The notes: generated from the letters alone by a model not told the origin. A stretch of 52,517 nucleotides of DNA from Fusobacterium sp. (GCF_030528405.1 NZ_JAUMYY010000007.1:1-52517), one strand, 5' to 3'. Positions 9,301 to 19,597 are shown, numbered from the stretch's first letter. A program made the numbers and translations.

Positions 9301-9380
9301 AATATAATTAAGTTATACATCCATATTTCCAAACTATTTTCACCTTAAATATAAGAAAATTAACATGCGCTAATCTTTAA

Positions 9381-9416
9381 CAAAAAAATAGTTCCAGATT
9401 TTATTTTTCTGGAACT
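9381..9416 (-). terminator. Intrinsic terminator downstream of the tRNA cluster
   Basis: 9-bp stem AGTTCCAGA / TCTGGAACT with a 9-base loop, followed on the minus strand by a T-run (plus-strand A-run at 9382-9388). It is about 90 bases past the last tRNA and could end that transcript, or act on both strands. Confidence 0.7.
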
Positions 9417-9465
9417 ACATAAAAATTTATTTGATTTTTTCATCAACACCATTTGGCACAGAGTC

Positions 9466-9485
9466 AAAAAAAACAGCCTAAGCTG
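9466..9485 (-). terminator. Weak terminator immediately after the tRNA-Asp gene
   Basis: On the minus strand CAGC-TTAG-GCTG (4-bp stem) is followed directly by a run of eight T. The stem is short, so it may only be a partial stop backed up by the hairpin at 9381-9416. Confidence 0.4.
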
Positions 9486-9502
9486 CCTTCTAATCTTTAT
9501 AA

Positions 9503-9579
9503 TGGCGGGAGTGACGAGGCTCGAACTCGCGACCTCCTGCGTGACAGGCAGGCGCTCTAACCAACTGAGCTACACCCCC
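9503..9579 (-). tRNA. tRNA-Asp (GTC)
   Basis: 77-nt cloverleaf with acceptor GGGGGTG / CACTCCC (one G-T), anticodon loop CTGTCAC and encoded GCCA. Last gene of the eleven-tRNA transcript. Confidence 0.96.
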
Positions 9580-9590
9580 AGAATTTTTTA

Positions 9591-9666
9591 TGGTGGTCGC
9601 AATAGGACTTGAACCTATGACCCCCTGCTTGTAAGGCAGGTGCTCTCCCAACTGAGCTATGCGACC
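9591..9666 (-). tRNA. tRNA-Val (TAC)
   Basis: 76-nt cloverleaf with acceptor GGTCGCA / TGCGACC, anticodon loop CTTACAA on a CCTGC stem, encoded ACCA. Confidence 0.97.
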
Positions 9667-9677
9667 ATTATTTAAAA

Positions 9678-9753
9678 TGGTGCCCAGAGGCGGAATCGAA
9701 CCACCGACACGGGGATTTTCAGTCCCCTGCTCTACCGACTGAGCTATCTGGGC
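9678..9753 (-). tRNA. tRNA-Phe (GAA)
   Basis: 76-nt cloverleaf with acceptor GCCCAGA / TCTGGGC, anticodon loop CTGAAAA on a GGGGA stem, encoded ACCA. Confidence 0.97.
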
Positions 9754-9765
9754 TTTTATTTTAAA

Positions 9766-9849
9766 TGGCGGAAGGCTAGAGACTCGAACTCTAAAGTCTT
9801 ACGACGCCGGTTTTCAAGACCGGTTCCTTACCAATTAGGATAGCCTTCC
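9766..9849 (-). tRNA. tRNA-Ser (TGA)
   Basis: 84-nt class II tRNA. Acceptor GGAAGGC / GCCTTCC, D-stem TCC/GGA, anticodon loop CTTGAAA, a variable arm of 13 bases with a GTC/GAC stem, discriminator G, encoded CCA. The variable arm is short for tRNA-Ser, but the G73 discriminator and TGA anticodon fit serine. It is not a selenocysteine tRNA, which would have TCA. Confidence 0.93.
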
Positions 9850-9853
9850 AAAG

Positions 9854-9928
9854 TGGTACCCCGTAGGGGAATCGAACCCCTGTTTCCAGAGTGAAAATCT
9901 GATGTCCTAACCACTGAACGAACGGGGC
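9854..9928 (-). tRNA. tRNA-Glu (TTC)
   Basis: 75-nt cloverleaf with anticodon loop TTTTCAC and encoded ACCA. The first acceptor pair is a G1-U72 wobble (GCCCCGT / ACGGGGT), which is unusual; the other six pairs are Watson-Crick. Confidence 0.95.
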
Positions 9929-9940
9929 ATTTAAAAAAAA

Positions 9941-10018
9941 TGGTGGATCTAGTTGGACTTGAACCAACGACCACTCGGTTATGAGCCGAGTGCTCTGACC
10001 AAACTGAGCTATAGATCC
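9941..10018 (-). tRNA. tRNA with CAT anticodon: elongator Met or lysidine-modified Ile2
   Basis: 78-nt cloverleaf with acceptor GGATCTA / TAGATCC, a long D-loop (AGTTTGGTCA), anticodon loop CTCATAA on a CTCGG stem, encoded ACCA. The initiator is the separate gene at 10292-10368. The sequence alone does not let me choose between elongator tRNA-Met and tRNA-Ile(CAU). Confidence 0.93.
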
Positions 10019-10023
10019 ACAAG

Positions 10024-10100
<77 letters not shown>

Positions 10101-10107
10101 ATATAGA

Positions 10108-10183
10108 TGGTGCGTCATACAAGATTTGAACTTGTGACAACACGATTAAAAGTCGTGTGCTCTACCTACTGAGCTAATGACGC
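10108..10183 (-). tRNA. tRNA-Lys (TTT)
   Basis: 76-nt cloverleaf with acceptor GCGTCAT / ATGACGC, anticodon loop CTTTTAA on a CACGA stem, encoded ACCA. Confidence 0.97.
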
Positions 10184-10194
10184 TTAAAAATAAA

Positions 10195-10270
<76 letters not shown>

Positions 10271-10291
10271 ATAATTCATAATATTTATTTT

Positions 10292-10368
<77 letters not shown>

Positions 10369-10375
10369 ATATAAA

Positions 10376-10463
10376 TGGTGCCTAGAGCCGGAATCGAACC
10401 GGCACGGTACTAAGTACCACAGGATTTTAAGTCCTGTGCGTCTACCTATTCCGCCATCCAGGC
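10376..10463 (-). tRNA. tRNA-Leu (TAA)
   Basis: 88-nt class II tRNA. Acceptor GCCTGGA / TCTAGGC, anticodon loop CTTAAAA, variable arm with GGTAC / GTACC stem, discriminator A, encoded CCA. First gene of the tRNA transcript, 34 bases past the -10 box. Confidence 0.97.
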
Positions 10464-10496
10464 ATTTTTATTGTTATATCCCTTAGGACATTAGTT

Positions 10497-10525
10497 ATAA
10501 TACCATAGCTAGAGAATATTGTCAA
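10497..10525 (-). promoter_or_regulatory. Strong promoter of the tRNA cluster
   Basis: TTGACA at 10520-10525, a 17-base spacer ending in TGG (extended -10 element), and TATTAT at 10497-10502. No other promoter is obvious inside the cluster, so one transcript of about 1 kb is likely. Confidence 0.85.
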
Positions 10526-10541
10526 ATACTTTTTTACTTTT

Positions 10542-10847
10542 TTAAAAATTTTTTTGTAAAATTTTAATTTTAATTGATTTTAAAATACTTTCTTCCAAAA
10601 AAGTTGGCTGCTCTATGTATAGTTCCTTTTCTCTTTTACTTTTTGACTTAATAAATTTCTCCACCTTAGATGCTTCAGATCTATCTCCACAAGAAAAAAC
10701 TAGCTCTATTTTTACAGGTTTATACATTCTTGTATATTTTGCTCCTAAGCCTTTCCTGTGCTTTTCAAATCTTTCAGAAGCATCCTTAGCTATACCAGTA
10801 TAAATATTATTTCCTTCACAACGCAATATATAAACTTCATATGCCAT
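10542..10847 (-). CDS. GIY-YIG nuclease superfamily protein (UPF0213, YhbQ/YazA type)
   Basis: The 101-residue protein opens with the GIY-YIG fold core: VYILRC then NIYTGIAKDASERFEKHRKG (about residues 5-32), with the conserved Arg and later a Lys-rich region with Glu (SKVEKFIKSKSKREKE). This is the stand-alone UPF0213 family; some members cut DNA, but the physiological role is unclear. Translation starts next to AAGGAG. The gene lies just upstream of the tRNA promoter on the same strand, and no terminator is obvious between them. Confidence 0.88.
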   Translation of the reverse strand: MAYEVYILRCEGNNIYTGIAKDASERFEKHRKGLGAKYTRMYKPVKIELVFSCGDRSEASKVEKFIKSKSKREKELYIEQPTFLEESILKSIKIKILQKNF

Positions 10848-10911
10848 AATTTTCTCCTTGTTTTATATAATACTAAATTTTTAAATACTTGTCTATCCTT
10901 CCATCATTTTA

Positions 10912-10940
10912 TTGCTATACTTTCAATAATAATGTATAAT
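10912..10940 (+). promoter_or_regulatory. Promoter of the DUF1576 gene
   Basis: TTGCTA at 10912-10917, 17-base spacer, TATAAT at 10935-10940. The ATG is at 10972 behind GGAG. Confidence 0.75.
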
Positions 10941-10971
10941 TATTTTAAAAATCTAATCTATGGAGTGATAT

Positions 10972-12312
10972 ATGGATAAATTTGCTAAAAGAATTAAAAA
11001 TATAGAAATTTTGACCTTTTTTTTGGCTACAATAATATTAGTTTCATTTTCAATCTATATTATATATGAAAGAGAAAATGTTTTTCTTGGACTTTTTAAA
11101 ATAATAACTTCTCCAGCAATTCTTGTAACTGACTTCATTTTGGTTGGTGGAATAGGTGCTGCATTTTTAAATGCTTTTTTAATTTTTTTCTTTAATCTTT
11201 TTCTTGTAAAAATATTTAAAATCAAGATTAACGGAATAGTTATTGCCTCTTTTTTTACTGTTTTTGGTTTTTCTTTTTTTGGAAAAAATATTTTAAATAT
11301 ACTGCCCTTTTATTTAGGAGGTATACTCTACAGTATATACTCTTCAACTAATTTTTCAGATTGCCTAACTACAATTTCATTTTCTAGTGCCCTAGCTCCT
11401 TTTGTAAGTGCAGTTGCTTTTAATGAAAATAGTATAACCAATGAAGCGTCCTTTATCAATGCTATATTAATAGGAGTTCTTATAGGTTTTACTATAGTTC
11501 CTCTGGCTAAAAGTTTCTATGATTTCCATGAAGGTTTCGATCTTTATAATTTAGGCTTTACTGCTGGAATATTAGGTGCTGTTATTATCGCTGTCTTAAA
11601 AATGTATAATTTTGAAATTGCCAGGCAAAATTTGATTTCTACAGAATATGATACTGCCTTAATAATAATATGTGCCTCAGTTTTTCTTTCTCTTATTATC
11701 ATTGGATTTTTTATAAATGATAACTCTTTTAGAGGATATCTAGATTTAATTCAAGATAGTGGTTACAAAGCTGACTTTACTTCAAAATATGGCTATGGAC
11801 TTTCTTTTATAAATATGGGTATCTGTGGTTTCGTTGGAATTATTTTTGTTGTTATGACAGAGCAGACATTTAATGGCCCTGTTTTAGCTGGACTTTTTAC
11901 TCTTGTTGGTTTTGCTGCAAATGGAAAAAATATCTTAAATACCATACCTATACTTCTTGGAATCCTCCTTGGAAAATTTGGAACAAATGTCAGTTCTTTC
12001 ACTTTAGCTATATCAGGTTTGTTTGGAACTGCACTTGCTCCCATTGCTGGGGTTTTTGGTCCTATTGCTGGAATAGTTGCTGGTTGGTTACATCTAGCTG
12101 TTGTTCAAAATATAGGTTTGGTTCATGGAGGCTTAAATTTATATAACAATGGTTTTTCTGCTGGGATAGTTGCTGGATTCTTACTTCCTATTTTTAATAT
12201 GATTTCGGATAATAACAATACCAGAAAAATTAATCTTCAAAGAAAACACATGCTCTTCTTAAAAGATGTACAAAAAGCTATAAAAGAAAGGAATAAGGAA
12301 GAAAATAGATGA
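10972..12312 (+). CDS. DUF1576-family multi-pass membrane protein
   Basis: The 446-residue protein has roughly ten or more hydrophobic segments and no signal peptide. The two halves share motifs. GKNILN is at 104-109 and 318-323, ALAP at 140-143 and 354-357, and the H-x-G-x-x-LYN-x-GF-x-AGI signature at 186-200 and 385-399. This looks like an internal duplication of the kind seen in transporters. The family has no established function that I know of. The stop overlaps the start of a Nudix hydrolase gene by 4 bases (ATGA), so the two are translationally coupled. Substrate unknown; a transporter role is inference. Confidence 0.85.
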   Translation: MDKFAKRIKNIEILTFFLATIILVSFSIYIIYERENVFLGLFKIITSPAILVTDFILVGGIGAAFLNAFLIFFFNLFLVKIFKIKINGIVIASFFTVFGFSFFGKNILNILPFYLGGILYSIYSSTNFSDCLTTISFSSALAPFVSAVAFNENSITNEASFINAILIGVLIGFTIVPLAKSFYDFHEGFDLYNLGFTAGILGAVIIAVLKMYNFEIARQNLISTEYDTALIIICASVFLSLIIIGFFINDNSFRGYLDLIQDSGYKADFTSKYGYGLSFINMGICGFVGIIFVVMTEQTFNGPVLAGLFTLVGFAANGKNILNTIPILLGILLGKFGTNVSSFTLAISGLFGTALAPIAGVFGPIAGIVAGWLHLAVVQNIGLVHGGLNLYNNGFSAGIVAGFLLPIFNMISDNNNTRKINLQRKHMLFLKDVQKAIKERNKEENR

Positions 12313-12836
12313 GAATATTAAAAATACCTGAGCTAAAATTTCTTAAAATTGCTCTTAAAAAAAACCCAAAAGCAAATTTTAATTTTGAATACTTGGAGAA
12401 ATCTAATGCTATTGCAACACTTATATTAAATAAATCTGAGACAAAAACTCTACTTGTTAATCAGTATAGACCTGGAGCAAAGACCAATCTCTTTGAAATT
12501 CCCGCTGGTCTTATTGATGGAGATGAAAAACCTATTGAAACTCTTTATAGAGAAGTAAGAGAGGAAACAGGTTTTGAAAAAGAGGATTATGAAATAATCT
12601 ATGATTCTAAAAATGGTTTTTATGTATCTCCAGGTTATACAACAGAAAAACTTTTTCTATATATAATAAGATTAAAATCTGACAATATCTCTCCAAAAGA
12701 ATTAAAACTTGATGAAGGGGAAGATCTTTTTTCAAAGTGGTTTCCATTAGATGAAGCTTTTAAAGTTTCTATTGATATGAAAACTACATTCATACTTAAT
12801 ATTTATCTAAATTTAAAAGGAGTTGCTGCAATTTAA
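12309..12836 (+). CDS. Nudix hydrolase, ADP-ribose-pyrophosphatase-like
   Basis: The 175-residue protein contains a complete Nudix box, G-x5-E-x7-REVREETGF, at about residues 66-88, with all catalytic Glu residues. The N-terminal strand pattern and the VNQYRPGAKTNLFEIPAG segment fit the NudF/ADP-ribose pyrophosphatase group (QYR and E-x-PAG motifs). Likely substrate is ADP-ribose or a related nucleotide sugar, by family only. Its ATG overlaps the stop of the DUF1576 gene. A terminator hairpin begins inside its last codons. Confidence 0.88.
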   Translation: MRILKIPELKFLKIALKKNPKANFNFEYLEKSNAIATLILNKSETKTLLVNQYRPGAKTNLFEIPAGLIDGDEKPIETLYREVREETGFEKEDYEIIYDSKNGFYVSPGYTTEKLFLYIIRLKSDNISPKELKLDEGEDLFSKWFPLDEAFKVSIDMKTTFILNIYLNLKGVAAI

Positions 12837-12862
12837 AATCTAATTTGCAACAACCCCTTTTA
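12815..12862. terminator. Bidirectional terminator between the Nudix gene and pyrE
   Basis: Stem AAAAGG-GTTG-TGCAA / TTGCA-CAAC-CCTTTT with one mismatch on each side and a loop of about 13. A-runs and T-runs on both flanks let it serve both converging transcripts. It overlaps the last 22 bases of the Nudix gene. It resembles an end-only version of the dispersed palindrome. Confidence 0.75.
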
Positions 12863-12871
12863 TATTATTTT

Positions 12872-13489
12872 TTATAATTCATTTCTCCATTGTAGTAAAA
12901 CCTTATTTTCATTTTCTCCTATCACCCCTTGTTCTTTAGCAAGTTCCAATAAGACATCATAATTAGTCAAAGTAGTAAAAGGAATTTCAGCCTCAGAGAA
13001 TTTTTGTTTAGCCTTCTCTAAATTATAGCTAAATATAGCTATAACACCTAAAACTTGAAATCCTTCTTCTTGTAATGCCTTTACTGCAATAACGGAAGAT
13101 TTCCCAGTAGAAATTAAATCCTCAATTACCACAACTTTCCTCCCCTTCTCTATCTTTCCTTCAATCTGATTAGTCTTTCCATGTTCTTTCGCAGAGCTCC
13201 TAACATAGAGCATAGGTAAATTCATAATATCACTTATCCAAGCAGCATGAGGAATACCCGCAGTTGCAGTTCCAACAATATATTCAACCTCAGGATATAG
13301 ATTTTTAATTTTTTTTACAAAGCCTTCTGCTACCTGCCTTCTAATTTTAGGATATGACATTATAAGTCTATTGTCACAGTAAATTGGAGATTTTATGCCC
13401 GATGTCCATGTAAACCAGTTTTCCTTATTAACTCTTAACTCTACAGCTTTAATTTCTAATAATGAATTTATTATTTCTCTATCTAACAT
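12872..13489 (-). CDS. pyrE: Orotate phosphoribosyltransferase
   Basis: About 205 residues. The PRPP-binding motif is VVIEDLISTGKSS; upstream are the orotate-binding TSGIKSPIYCDNR and the YVRSSAKEHG loop. It joins orotate to PRPP to give OMP. I start at ATG 13489, preceded by GGGGG, rather than the in-frame TTG at 13507. The gene then overlaps the pyrF stop by 11 bases. It is the last gene of the pyr operon, and the terminator at 12815 follows. Confidence 0.96.
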   Translation of the reverse strand: MLDREIINSLLEIKAVELRVNKENWFTWTSGIKSPIYCDNRLIMSYPKIRRQVAEGFVKKIKNLYPEVEYIVGTATAGIPHAAWISDIMNLPMLYVRSSAKEHGKTNQIEGKIEKGRKVVVIEDLISTGKSSVIAVKALQEEGFQVLGVIAIFSYNLEKAKQKFSEAEIPFTTLTNYDVLLELAKEQGVIGENENKVLLQWRNEL

Positions 13490-14192
13490 ATTTATCCCCC
13501 ATTTCAAACATAGTTTTTATAAGCTTATATCTTTCTTCTGGATTTGCATTTCCAGTTATCGACCTACCCACAACAACATAACTGGCTCCATTTTTATTTG
13601 CATCTATTGGCGTTGCAACTCTCTTTTGGTCACCTTTTGAATCTTCTGCTAATCTTATCCCTGGATTTATTATTATAAAATCTTCCCCACTTTGCTCTCT
13701 AATTTTTTTTGTTTCAAGAACAGAAGATACCACTCCATCAACTCCACTTTCTTTTGCAAGCCTTGTATAATTTAAGACAGATTTTTCTATACTTGTTTGA
13801 ATATTTTGCTCTTTTCTCATATCCTCTTCACTTGTTGAAGTGAGTTGAGTAATAGCAATAATTTTTGTTTTTACTCCTGCTTCTATTATGGCTCTTTTAG
13901 CCCCTTTTAACATTTCAGAACCTCCAGCAGCATGAACAGTAAGTATATCAATATTAAGTTTTGCTAAGCCTTTTACAGCCGAGTAAACAGTATTTGGGAT
14001 GTCATGCAATTTTAAATCCAGAAATATTTTGTGACCTCTTTTTTTTATCTCATCTATTACTATTGGACCATTTTGTAGATATAGCTCCATTCCAACTTTT
14101 ACAAATAATTTTTCCTCTTTAAATTTATCTAAAAATTCCAATGTCTTTTCCAATGTTGAAAAATCTAAAGCTATTATTACTTCCTTCTTCAT
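13479..14192 (-). CDS. pyrF: Orotidine 5'-phosphate decarboxylase
   Basis: The 237-residue TIM-barrel protein has the catalytic Asp-Lys array DLKLHDIPNTV, then TVHAAGG and, near the end, the phosphate-binding YVVVGRSIT. It converts OMP to UMP. It lies 16 bases after pyrD and overlaps pyrE by 11 bases, so translation is coupled. Confidence 0.97.
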   Translation of the reverse strand: MKKEVIIALDFSTLEKTLEFLDKFKEEKLFVKVGMELYLQNGPIVIDEIKKRGHKIFLDLKLHDIPNTVYSAVKGLAKLNIDILTVHAAGGSEMLKGAKRAIIEAGVKTKIIAITQLTSTSEEDMRKEQNIQTSIEKSVLNYTRLAKESGVDGVVSSVLETKKIREQSGEDFIIINPGIRLAEDSKGDQKRVATPIDANKNGASYVVVGRSITGNANPEERYKLIKTMFEMGDKYVR

Positions 14193-14208
14193 ATTCCTCC
14201 TTATATTT

Positions 14209-15132
<924 letters not shown>

Positions 15133-15138
15133 CTATTA

Positions 15139-15942
15139 TTAAATCTCAACATCACTGGCTAAATAAACTGGTCCGTCATAACATACTCTTGTGTAATCTA
15201 CTTTTTTATTGTTGATAGAAGCTCTTATTTTGTTTTTCTTTTTACATACACAGGCGTAACAAGCTCCTATTCCACAGGCCATTCTATTTTCAAGTGAAAC
15301 ATAACCATCTTCTCCAAGTCTATCTATCAAAGCTTTCAACATTAAGCCTGGTCCACAACTATAGTACTTATCAAAATTCAAAGAGTTTTCTTCTTGAAGT
15401 TTCTTTATAGTATCAGTTATGAAACCTTTTATACCATAGCTGCCATCAACTGTTGAAATATAAGTTTTTCCTAATTTAGAAAATTCCTCTTCATAAAAAA
15501 TTTCTTCCTTTGTATTAAAACCCAATAGATGAATTGTTTTTACTCCCTTCTGATTAAACTGTTTTGCCAATTCATATAGTGGTGGAATGCCTATCCCTCC
15601 ACCTATTAAAAGCGCTGTTTGTTCTTTTTTTAATGAAAAAATATCAAAACCTCTACCTAAAGGTCCCATTATATCTATTTCATTTCCTTTTTTTATATTA
15701 GCTAGAAATTTTGTTCCCTCTCCTACTATTCTATATACTATAGTTACTAAATTATTTGTCCTATCTATTTCGGAGATTGAAATAGGTCTTCTTAATATAT
15801 GTTCTTTCCCATCTCCTATCCTGATATTTATAAATTGCCCAGGAGTTCTACATTCCTTTACAAAATTCCCCCTAATTCTCATTTTATATATATCTTTTGC
15901 TATCTGTATGTTTTCCTCAACGATACAATCTTCCATTCTCAT
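15139..15942 (-). CDS. pyrK: Dihydroorotate dehydrogenase B electron-transfer subunit
   Basis: The 267-residue protein of the ferredoxin-reductase fold has an FAD-binding RRPISIS motif (51-57), a GGGIGIPPL nucleotide-binding loop (114-122) and a C-terminal [2Fe-2S] ligand set (Cys223, Cys228, Cys231, with Cys233 and Cys254 nearby). It passes electrons from PyrDB to NAD+. A Met at residue 3 is an alternative start. It follows carB by 43 bases. Confidence 0.95.
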   Translation of the reverse strand: MRMEDCIVEENIQIAKDIYKMRIRGNFVKECRTPGQFINIRIGDGKEHILRRPISISEIDRTNNLVTIVYRIVGEGTKFLANIKKGNEIDIMGPLGRGFDIFSLKKEQTALLIGGGIGIPPLYELAKQFNQKGVKTIHLLGFNTKEEIFYEEEFSKLGKTYISTVDGSYGIKGFITDTIKKLQEENSLNFDKYYSCGPGLMLKALIDRLGEDGYVSLENRMACGIGACYACVCKKKNKIRASINNKKVDYTRVCYDGPVYLASDVEI

Positions 15943-15985
15943 AAAATTTCTCCCATTTCCTTATATACTTAATTCCTATCCTATA

Positions 15986-18900
15986 CTACAGTGCTTGCAC
16001 TCTAAAAGACATTGCTTCAATTACCTTTAACAGTGCATTTGCAGTATCAAGAGATGTAAAACTTATTATTCCATTTTCTGTTGCCTTTCTTCTAATTTTA
16101 AAACCGTCTTTTTCACTTGATTTACCTTTAGTAGTAGTATTGATAACTATATCAACATCTCCATTTTGTATTGCATCTAAAACACTATATTCAGACTTAT
16201 CTATTTTACCAATTTTTTTAACTTTTAAGCCATGTTCTTCAAAATATTTTCCTGTTCCTTCTGTAGCTAAAATTGAAAAGCCAATATCAGAGAATGCTTT
16301 CCCAAGTTCTAAAGCTGCAGCTTTATTCTTATCATCTATAGTAAACAATATTCTACCGTAATCTTTAATTTTTATTCCTGCAGCCGTAAGTCCTTTATAT
16401 AACGCCTTTGCTAGACTTCTATCTGTCCCTATTACCTCTCCTGTAGACTTCATTTCAGGACCTAAAGTTGTGTCAACATTTTTCAATTTTTGAAAACTAA
16501 ATACTGGAACTTTAACTGAAATCATTTCTGCTAAATCTGCTAAATCCTTTTCATAGCCCAAATCTTTTAATTTTTTTCCTAATATACATTGCATTGCAAT
16601 GTTTGCAACTGGAATTCCTGTTATCTTGCTCATAAATGGTATAGTTCTTGAAGCTCTCGGATTTACCTCTAATACATAAACTTCATCTTTGGTTACCACA
16701 TACTGTATATTTATAAGCCCTTTAACTTTAAGACCTATTGCCAATTTTTTTGTATAATTTATGATTTTATCTATTTCAATCTGACTCAAACTTTGCGGTG
16801 GATATATAGCTATTGAATCTCCACTGTGTACTCCTGCTCTTTCAATATGTTCCATTATCCCTGGTATGAATGTATGTTCACCATCACAGATAGCATCAAC
16901 TTCAATTTCTTTTCCTACTAGATATCTATCAATTAAAACTGGATGTTCTGGATTTACATTTACAGCATTCTTCATATACTTTTTTAAATCTTCATCATTA
17001 TAAACTATTTCCATAGCCCTACCTCCTAAAACATATGAAGGTCTGACTAAAACTGGATAGCCTATATCATTTGCATTTTTTAAAGCTCCCTCTACATTAA
17101 ACGCTGTCTTTCCTAAAGGCTGTGGAATTCTTAATTCTGATAATAAATGCTCAAATCTATCTCTATTTTCAGCAGTATCTATAGATTCAAGAGAGCTTCC
17201 TAAAATTTTTACCCCATGAGAGGAAATTTTCTCAGCTAGGTTTATAGCTGTCTGTCCTCCAAACTGTACTACAACTCCCAGTGGTTTTTCAAAATCTATA
17301 ATTGCCATTACATCTTCCTCTGTCAACGGCTCAAAATATAATTTATCAGATATTGAAAAATCCGTTGAAACAGTTTCTGGATTATTATTAATTATTATGG
17401 CTTCATACCCCATTTTCTTTATAGCCATAATTGCATGCACAGTTGCATAATCAAATTCAACCCCTTGTCCTATTCTTATTGGACCTGAACCTAAAACTAC
17501 TATTTTTTCATTATTAAATCTCACAGATTCATTTTCTATTTCATAAGTTGAATAGAAATAAGGAGCGTTAGCTTCAAATTTTCCAGCACAAGTATCAACC
17601 ATTTTAAACACTGGTTTTATATCATTCTTCTGTCTGAGATCAAAAACTTCTCTCTCCTTCATCCCCCATCTATGAGCAATTATCTTATCAGAAAAACCAA
17701 AAGTTTTAGCCTTCTTTAATAATTCTATATTTTCTTTATTTTCTTTTAATATATGTTCCAACTCAATTATATGCTTAAATTTATTTAAGAAAAATAAATC
17801 AATTTTTGTATACTCGTGTATCTCTTCAATAGATACATTCCTTCTAAGTGCTTCACCTATAAAAAATAATCTTTCATCTCCTGCCATTTTTATTCTTTTT
17901 ATTATTTTTTCTAAAGAAAATTCCTCCCCGTTTGGCAGACCTAAATGATGAACTCCATATTCAAGTGATCTTATAGCTTTCAATATAGACTCTTCAAAAG
18001 TTCTTCCTATCGCCATAACTTCACCTGTTGCTTTCATTTGAGTACCTAAATATCTATCTCCATCTCCAAATTTGTCAAATGGAAATCTCGCAACCTTACT
18101 CACTATATAGTCAACTGTTGGCTCGGATATAGAGCAAGGAAGATTTGTAATAGGATTTTTAATCTCATCAAAATTTAAGCCTACTGCAATTTTTGCTGCT
18201 ATTCTTGCTATCGGAAAGCCTGTGGCTTTCGAAGCCAGAGCTGATGAACGAGAAACTCTTGGATTTACTTCTATAATATAATAATTTAATGAGTTTGGGT
18301 CTAATGCTATCTGTACATTACAACCTCCCTCTATCTTCAATGCCCTTATAATTCTCAAAGAAACATTTCTAAGCAAAGTAGTTTCTTCCTCTGTAAGAGT
18401 TTGAGTTGGAGCTACAACTATTGAATCACCTGTGTGTATTCCAACGGGATCTACATTTTCCATATTACATACTACGATTGCATTATCTGAGCTATCTCTC
18501 ATAACCTCATATTCTATTTCTTTATAGCCAGCTATAGATCTCTCTATTAAGCATTGTCTTACAGGAGAATAATTAAGACCATTGTTTACAATCTCTCTTA
18601 GTTCCTCATCACTGTTACAAATTCCTCCACCTGTACCCCCCATTGTAAAAGCAGGTCTAACTATAACAGGATAACCTATTGTTTTCACAAAATTTTCAGC
18701 TTCCTCTAAACTATGAACTATATCAGATTCAGGAACAGGTTCATTTAGTTCATTCATCAAATTTCTAAATAATTCTCTATCCTCAGCTTGCTTTATTGAA
18801 TGCAGCTTAGTGGCTAAAATTTCAACTCCACTTTCATCTAAAACTCCACTTTCATGTAAAGCTACAGCTAAATTTAACCCTATTTGTCCTCCTAGTGTTG

Positions 18901-19162
18901 GAAGAAGTGCATCTGGTTTTTCCTTTCTTATTATCTTTGTTAAAAATTCTAAGTTCAAAGGTTCCATATATATTTTGTCTGCAATTTCCTTATCAGTCAT
19001 TATTGTAGCTGGATTAGAATTTACAAGTATTACTTTATAACCCTCCTCCTTTAAAGATAAGCAAGCTTGAGTTCCAGCATAGTCAAATTCTGCAGCCTGT
19101 CCAATAATAATCGGACCAGACCCTATAACTAATATCGTCTTTATATCTCTTCTCTTTCCCAT
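15986..19162 (-). CDS. carB: Carbamoyl-phosphate synthase large subunit
   Basis: The 1058-residue protein is complete. It has two homologous synthetase halves, each with an ATP-grasp domain ([12 protein letters not shown] in the first half, [15 protein letters not shown] in the second), a central oligomerisation domain, and the C-terminal MGS-like allosteric domain from about 935. It makes carbamoyl phosphate from bicarbonate, ATP and ammonia. Ammonia normally comes through a tunnel from CarA, but the CarA encoded 12 bases upstream has no glutaminase domain, so external ammonia is the obvious source unless another glutaminase exists. Confidence 0.97.
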   Translation of the reverse strand: MGKRRDIKTILVIGSGPIIIGQAAEFDYAGTQACLSLKEEGYKVILVNSNPATIMTDKEIADKIYMEPLNLEFLTKIIRKEKPDALLPTLGGQIGLNLAVALHESGVLDESGVEILATKLHSIKQAEDRELFRNLMNELNEPVPESDIVHSLEEAENFVKTIGYPVIVRPAFTMGGTGGGICNSDEELREIVNNGLNYSPVRQCLIERSIAGYKEIEYEVMRDSSDNAIVVCNMENVDPVGIHTGDSIVVAPTQTLTEEETTLLRNVSLRIIRALKIEGGCNVQIALDPNSLNYYIIEVNPRVSRSSALASKATGFPIARIAAKIAVGLNFDEIKNPITNLPCSISEPTVDYIVSKVARFPFDKFGDGDRYLGTQMKATGEVMAIGRTFEESILKAIRSLEYGVHHLGLPNGEEFSLEKIIKRIKMAGDERLFFIGEALRRNVSIEEIHEYTKIDLFFLNKFKHIIELEHILKENKENIELLKKAKTFGFSDKIIAHRWGMKEREVFDLRQKNDIKPVFKMVDTCAGKFEANAPYFYSTYEIENESVRFNNEKIVVLGSGPIRIGQGVEFDYATVHAIMAIKKMGYEAIIINNNPETVSTDFSISDKLYFEPLTEEDVMAIIDFEKPLGVVVQFGGQTAINLAEKISSHGVKILGSSLESIDTAENRDRFEHLLSELRIPQPLGKTAFNVEGALKNANDIGYPVLVRPSYVLGGRAMEIVYNDEDLKKYMKNAVNVNPEHPVLIDRYLVGKEIEVDAICDGEHTFIPGIMEHIERAGVHSGDSIAIYPPQSLSQIEIDKIINYTKKLAIGLKVKGLINIQYVVTKDEVYVLEVNPRASRTIPFMSKITGIPVANIAMQCILGKKLKDLGYEKDLADLAEMISVKVPVFSFQKLKNVDTTLGPEMKSTGEVIGTDRSLAKALYKGLTAAGIKIKDYGRILFTIDDKNKAAALELGKAFSDIGFSILATEGTGKYFEEHGLKVKKIGKIDKSEYSVLDAIQNGDVDIVINTTTKGKSSEKDGFKIRRKATENGIISFTSLDTANALLKVIEAMSFRVQAL

Positions 19163-19174
19163 TTCTTTTACTCC

Positions 19175-19579
19175 TTATATATCCATTATAGAAACTTTTA
19201 CTTTTTCCTCAGCCCTAATTTTTTTTGTCAAACTTCTTGTGTCTATTCCACAGATCCCAACTATTCCCATTTCTTTTAAAACTTCATCTAAATTATATTC
19301 TGCACTGAAGTTTGATGGTTTTTCACACAACTCTTTTATTATCATTCCTTTTAAAGTTCTTTTCATATTCTTAAAGTCTTTAGAATTAACTCCCGAATTA
19401 CCTATCAAGGGGTAAGTAAACAAAACTATTTTCCCTTCATAATTTTCATCCGTTAAAGTTCTCTGATAACCTGACATAGCAGTGTTCAAAACTATTTCTC
19501 CCTCTACATTTCCATCAGCACCGAAGGCAAAGCCAGTATACTCTGTTCCATCTTCTAAAACTAATTTTTTATTACACAT
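19175..19579 (-). CDS. carA: Carbamoyl-phosphate synthase small subunit, N-terminal domain only (no glutaminase domain)
   Basis: About 134 residues that match the whole N-terminal CarA domain: LVLEDGTEYTGFAFGADG, VLNTAMSGYQ, LTDENYEGKIVLFTYPLIGN, GICGIDTRSLTKKIR. The protein then stops at SIMDI, just where other CarA proteins (about 360-380 residues) continue into the class I glutaminase domain. No Cys-His-Glu triad follows in any frame, because only 12 bases, including a GGAG ribosome site, separate the stop from the carB ATG. So this is a clean domain loss, not a frameshift. I start at ATG 19579, 6 bases after GGGAG; an ATG at 19585 is too close to that site. The domain still looks intact and could serve as CarB's structural partner. 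Confidence 0.9.
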   Translation of the reverse strand: MCNKKLVLEDGTEYTGFAFGADGNVEGEIVLNTAMSGYQRTLTDENYEGKIVLFTYPLIGNSGVNSKDFKNMKRTLKGMIIKELCEKPSNFSAEYNLDEVLKEMGIVGICGIDTRSLTKKIRAEEKVKVSIMDI

Positions 19580-19597
19580 AGTCATCTCCCGTATATT

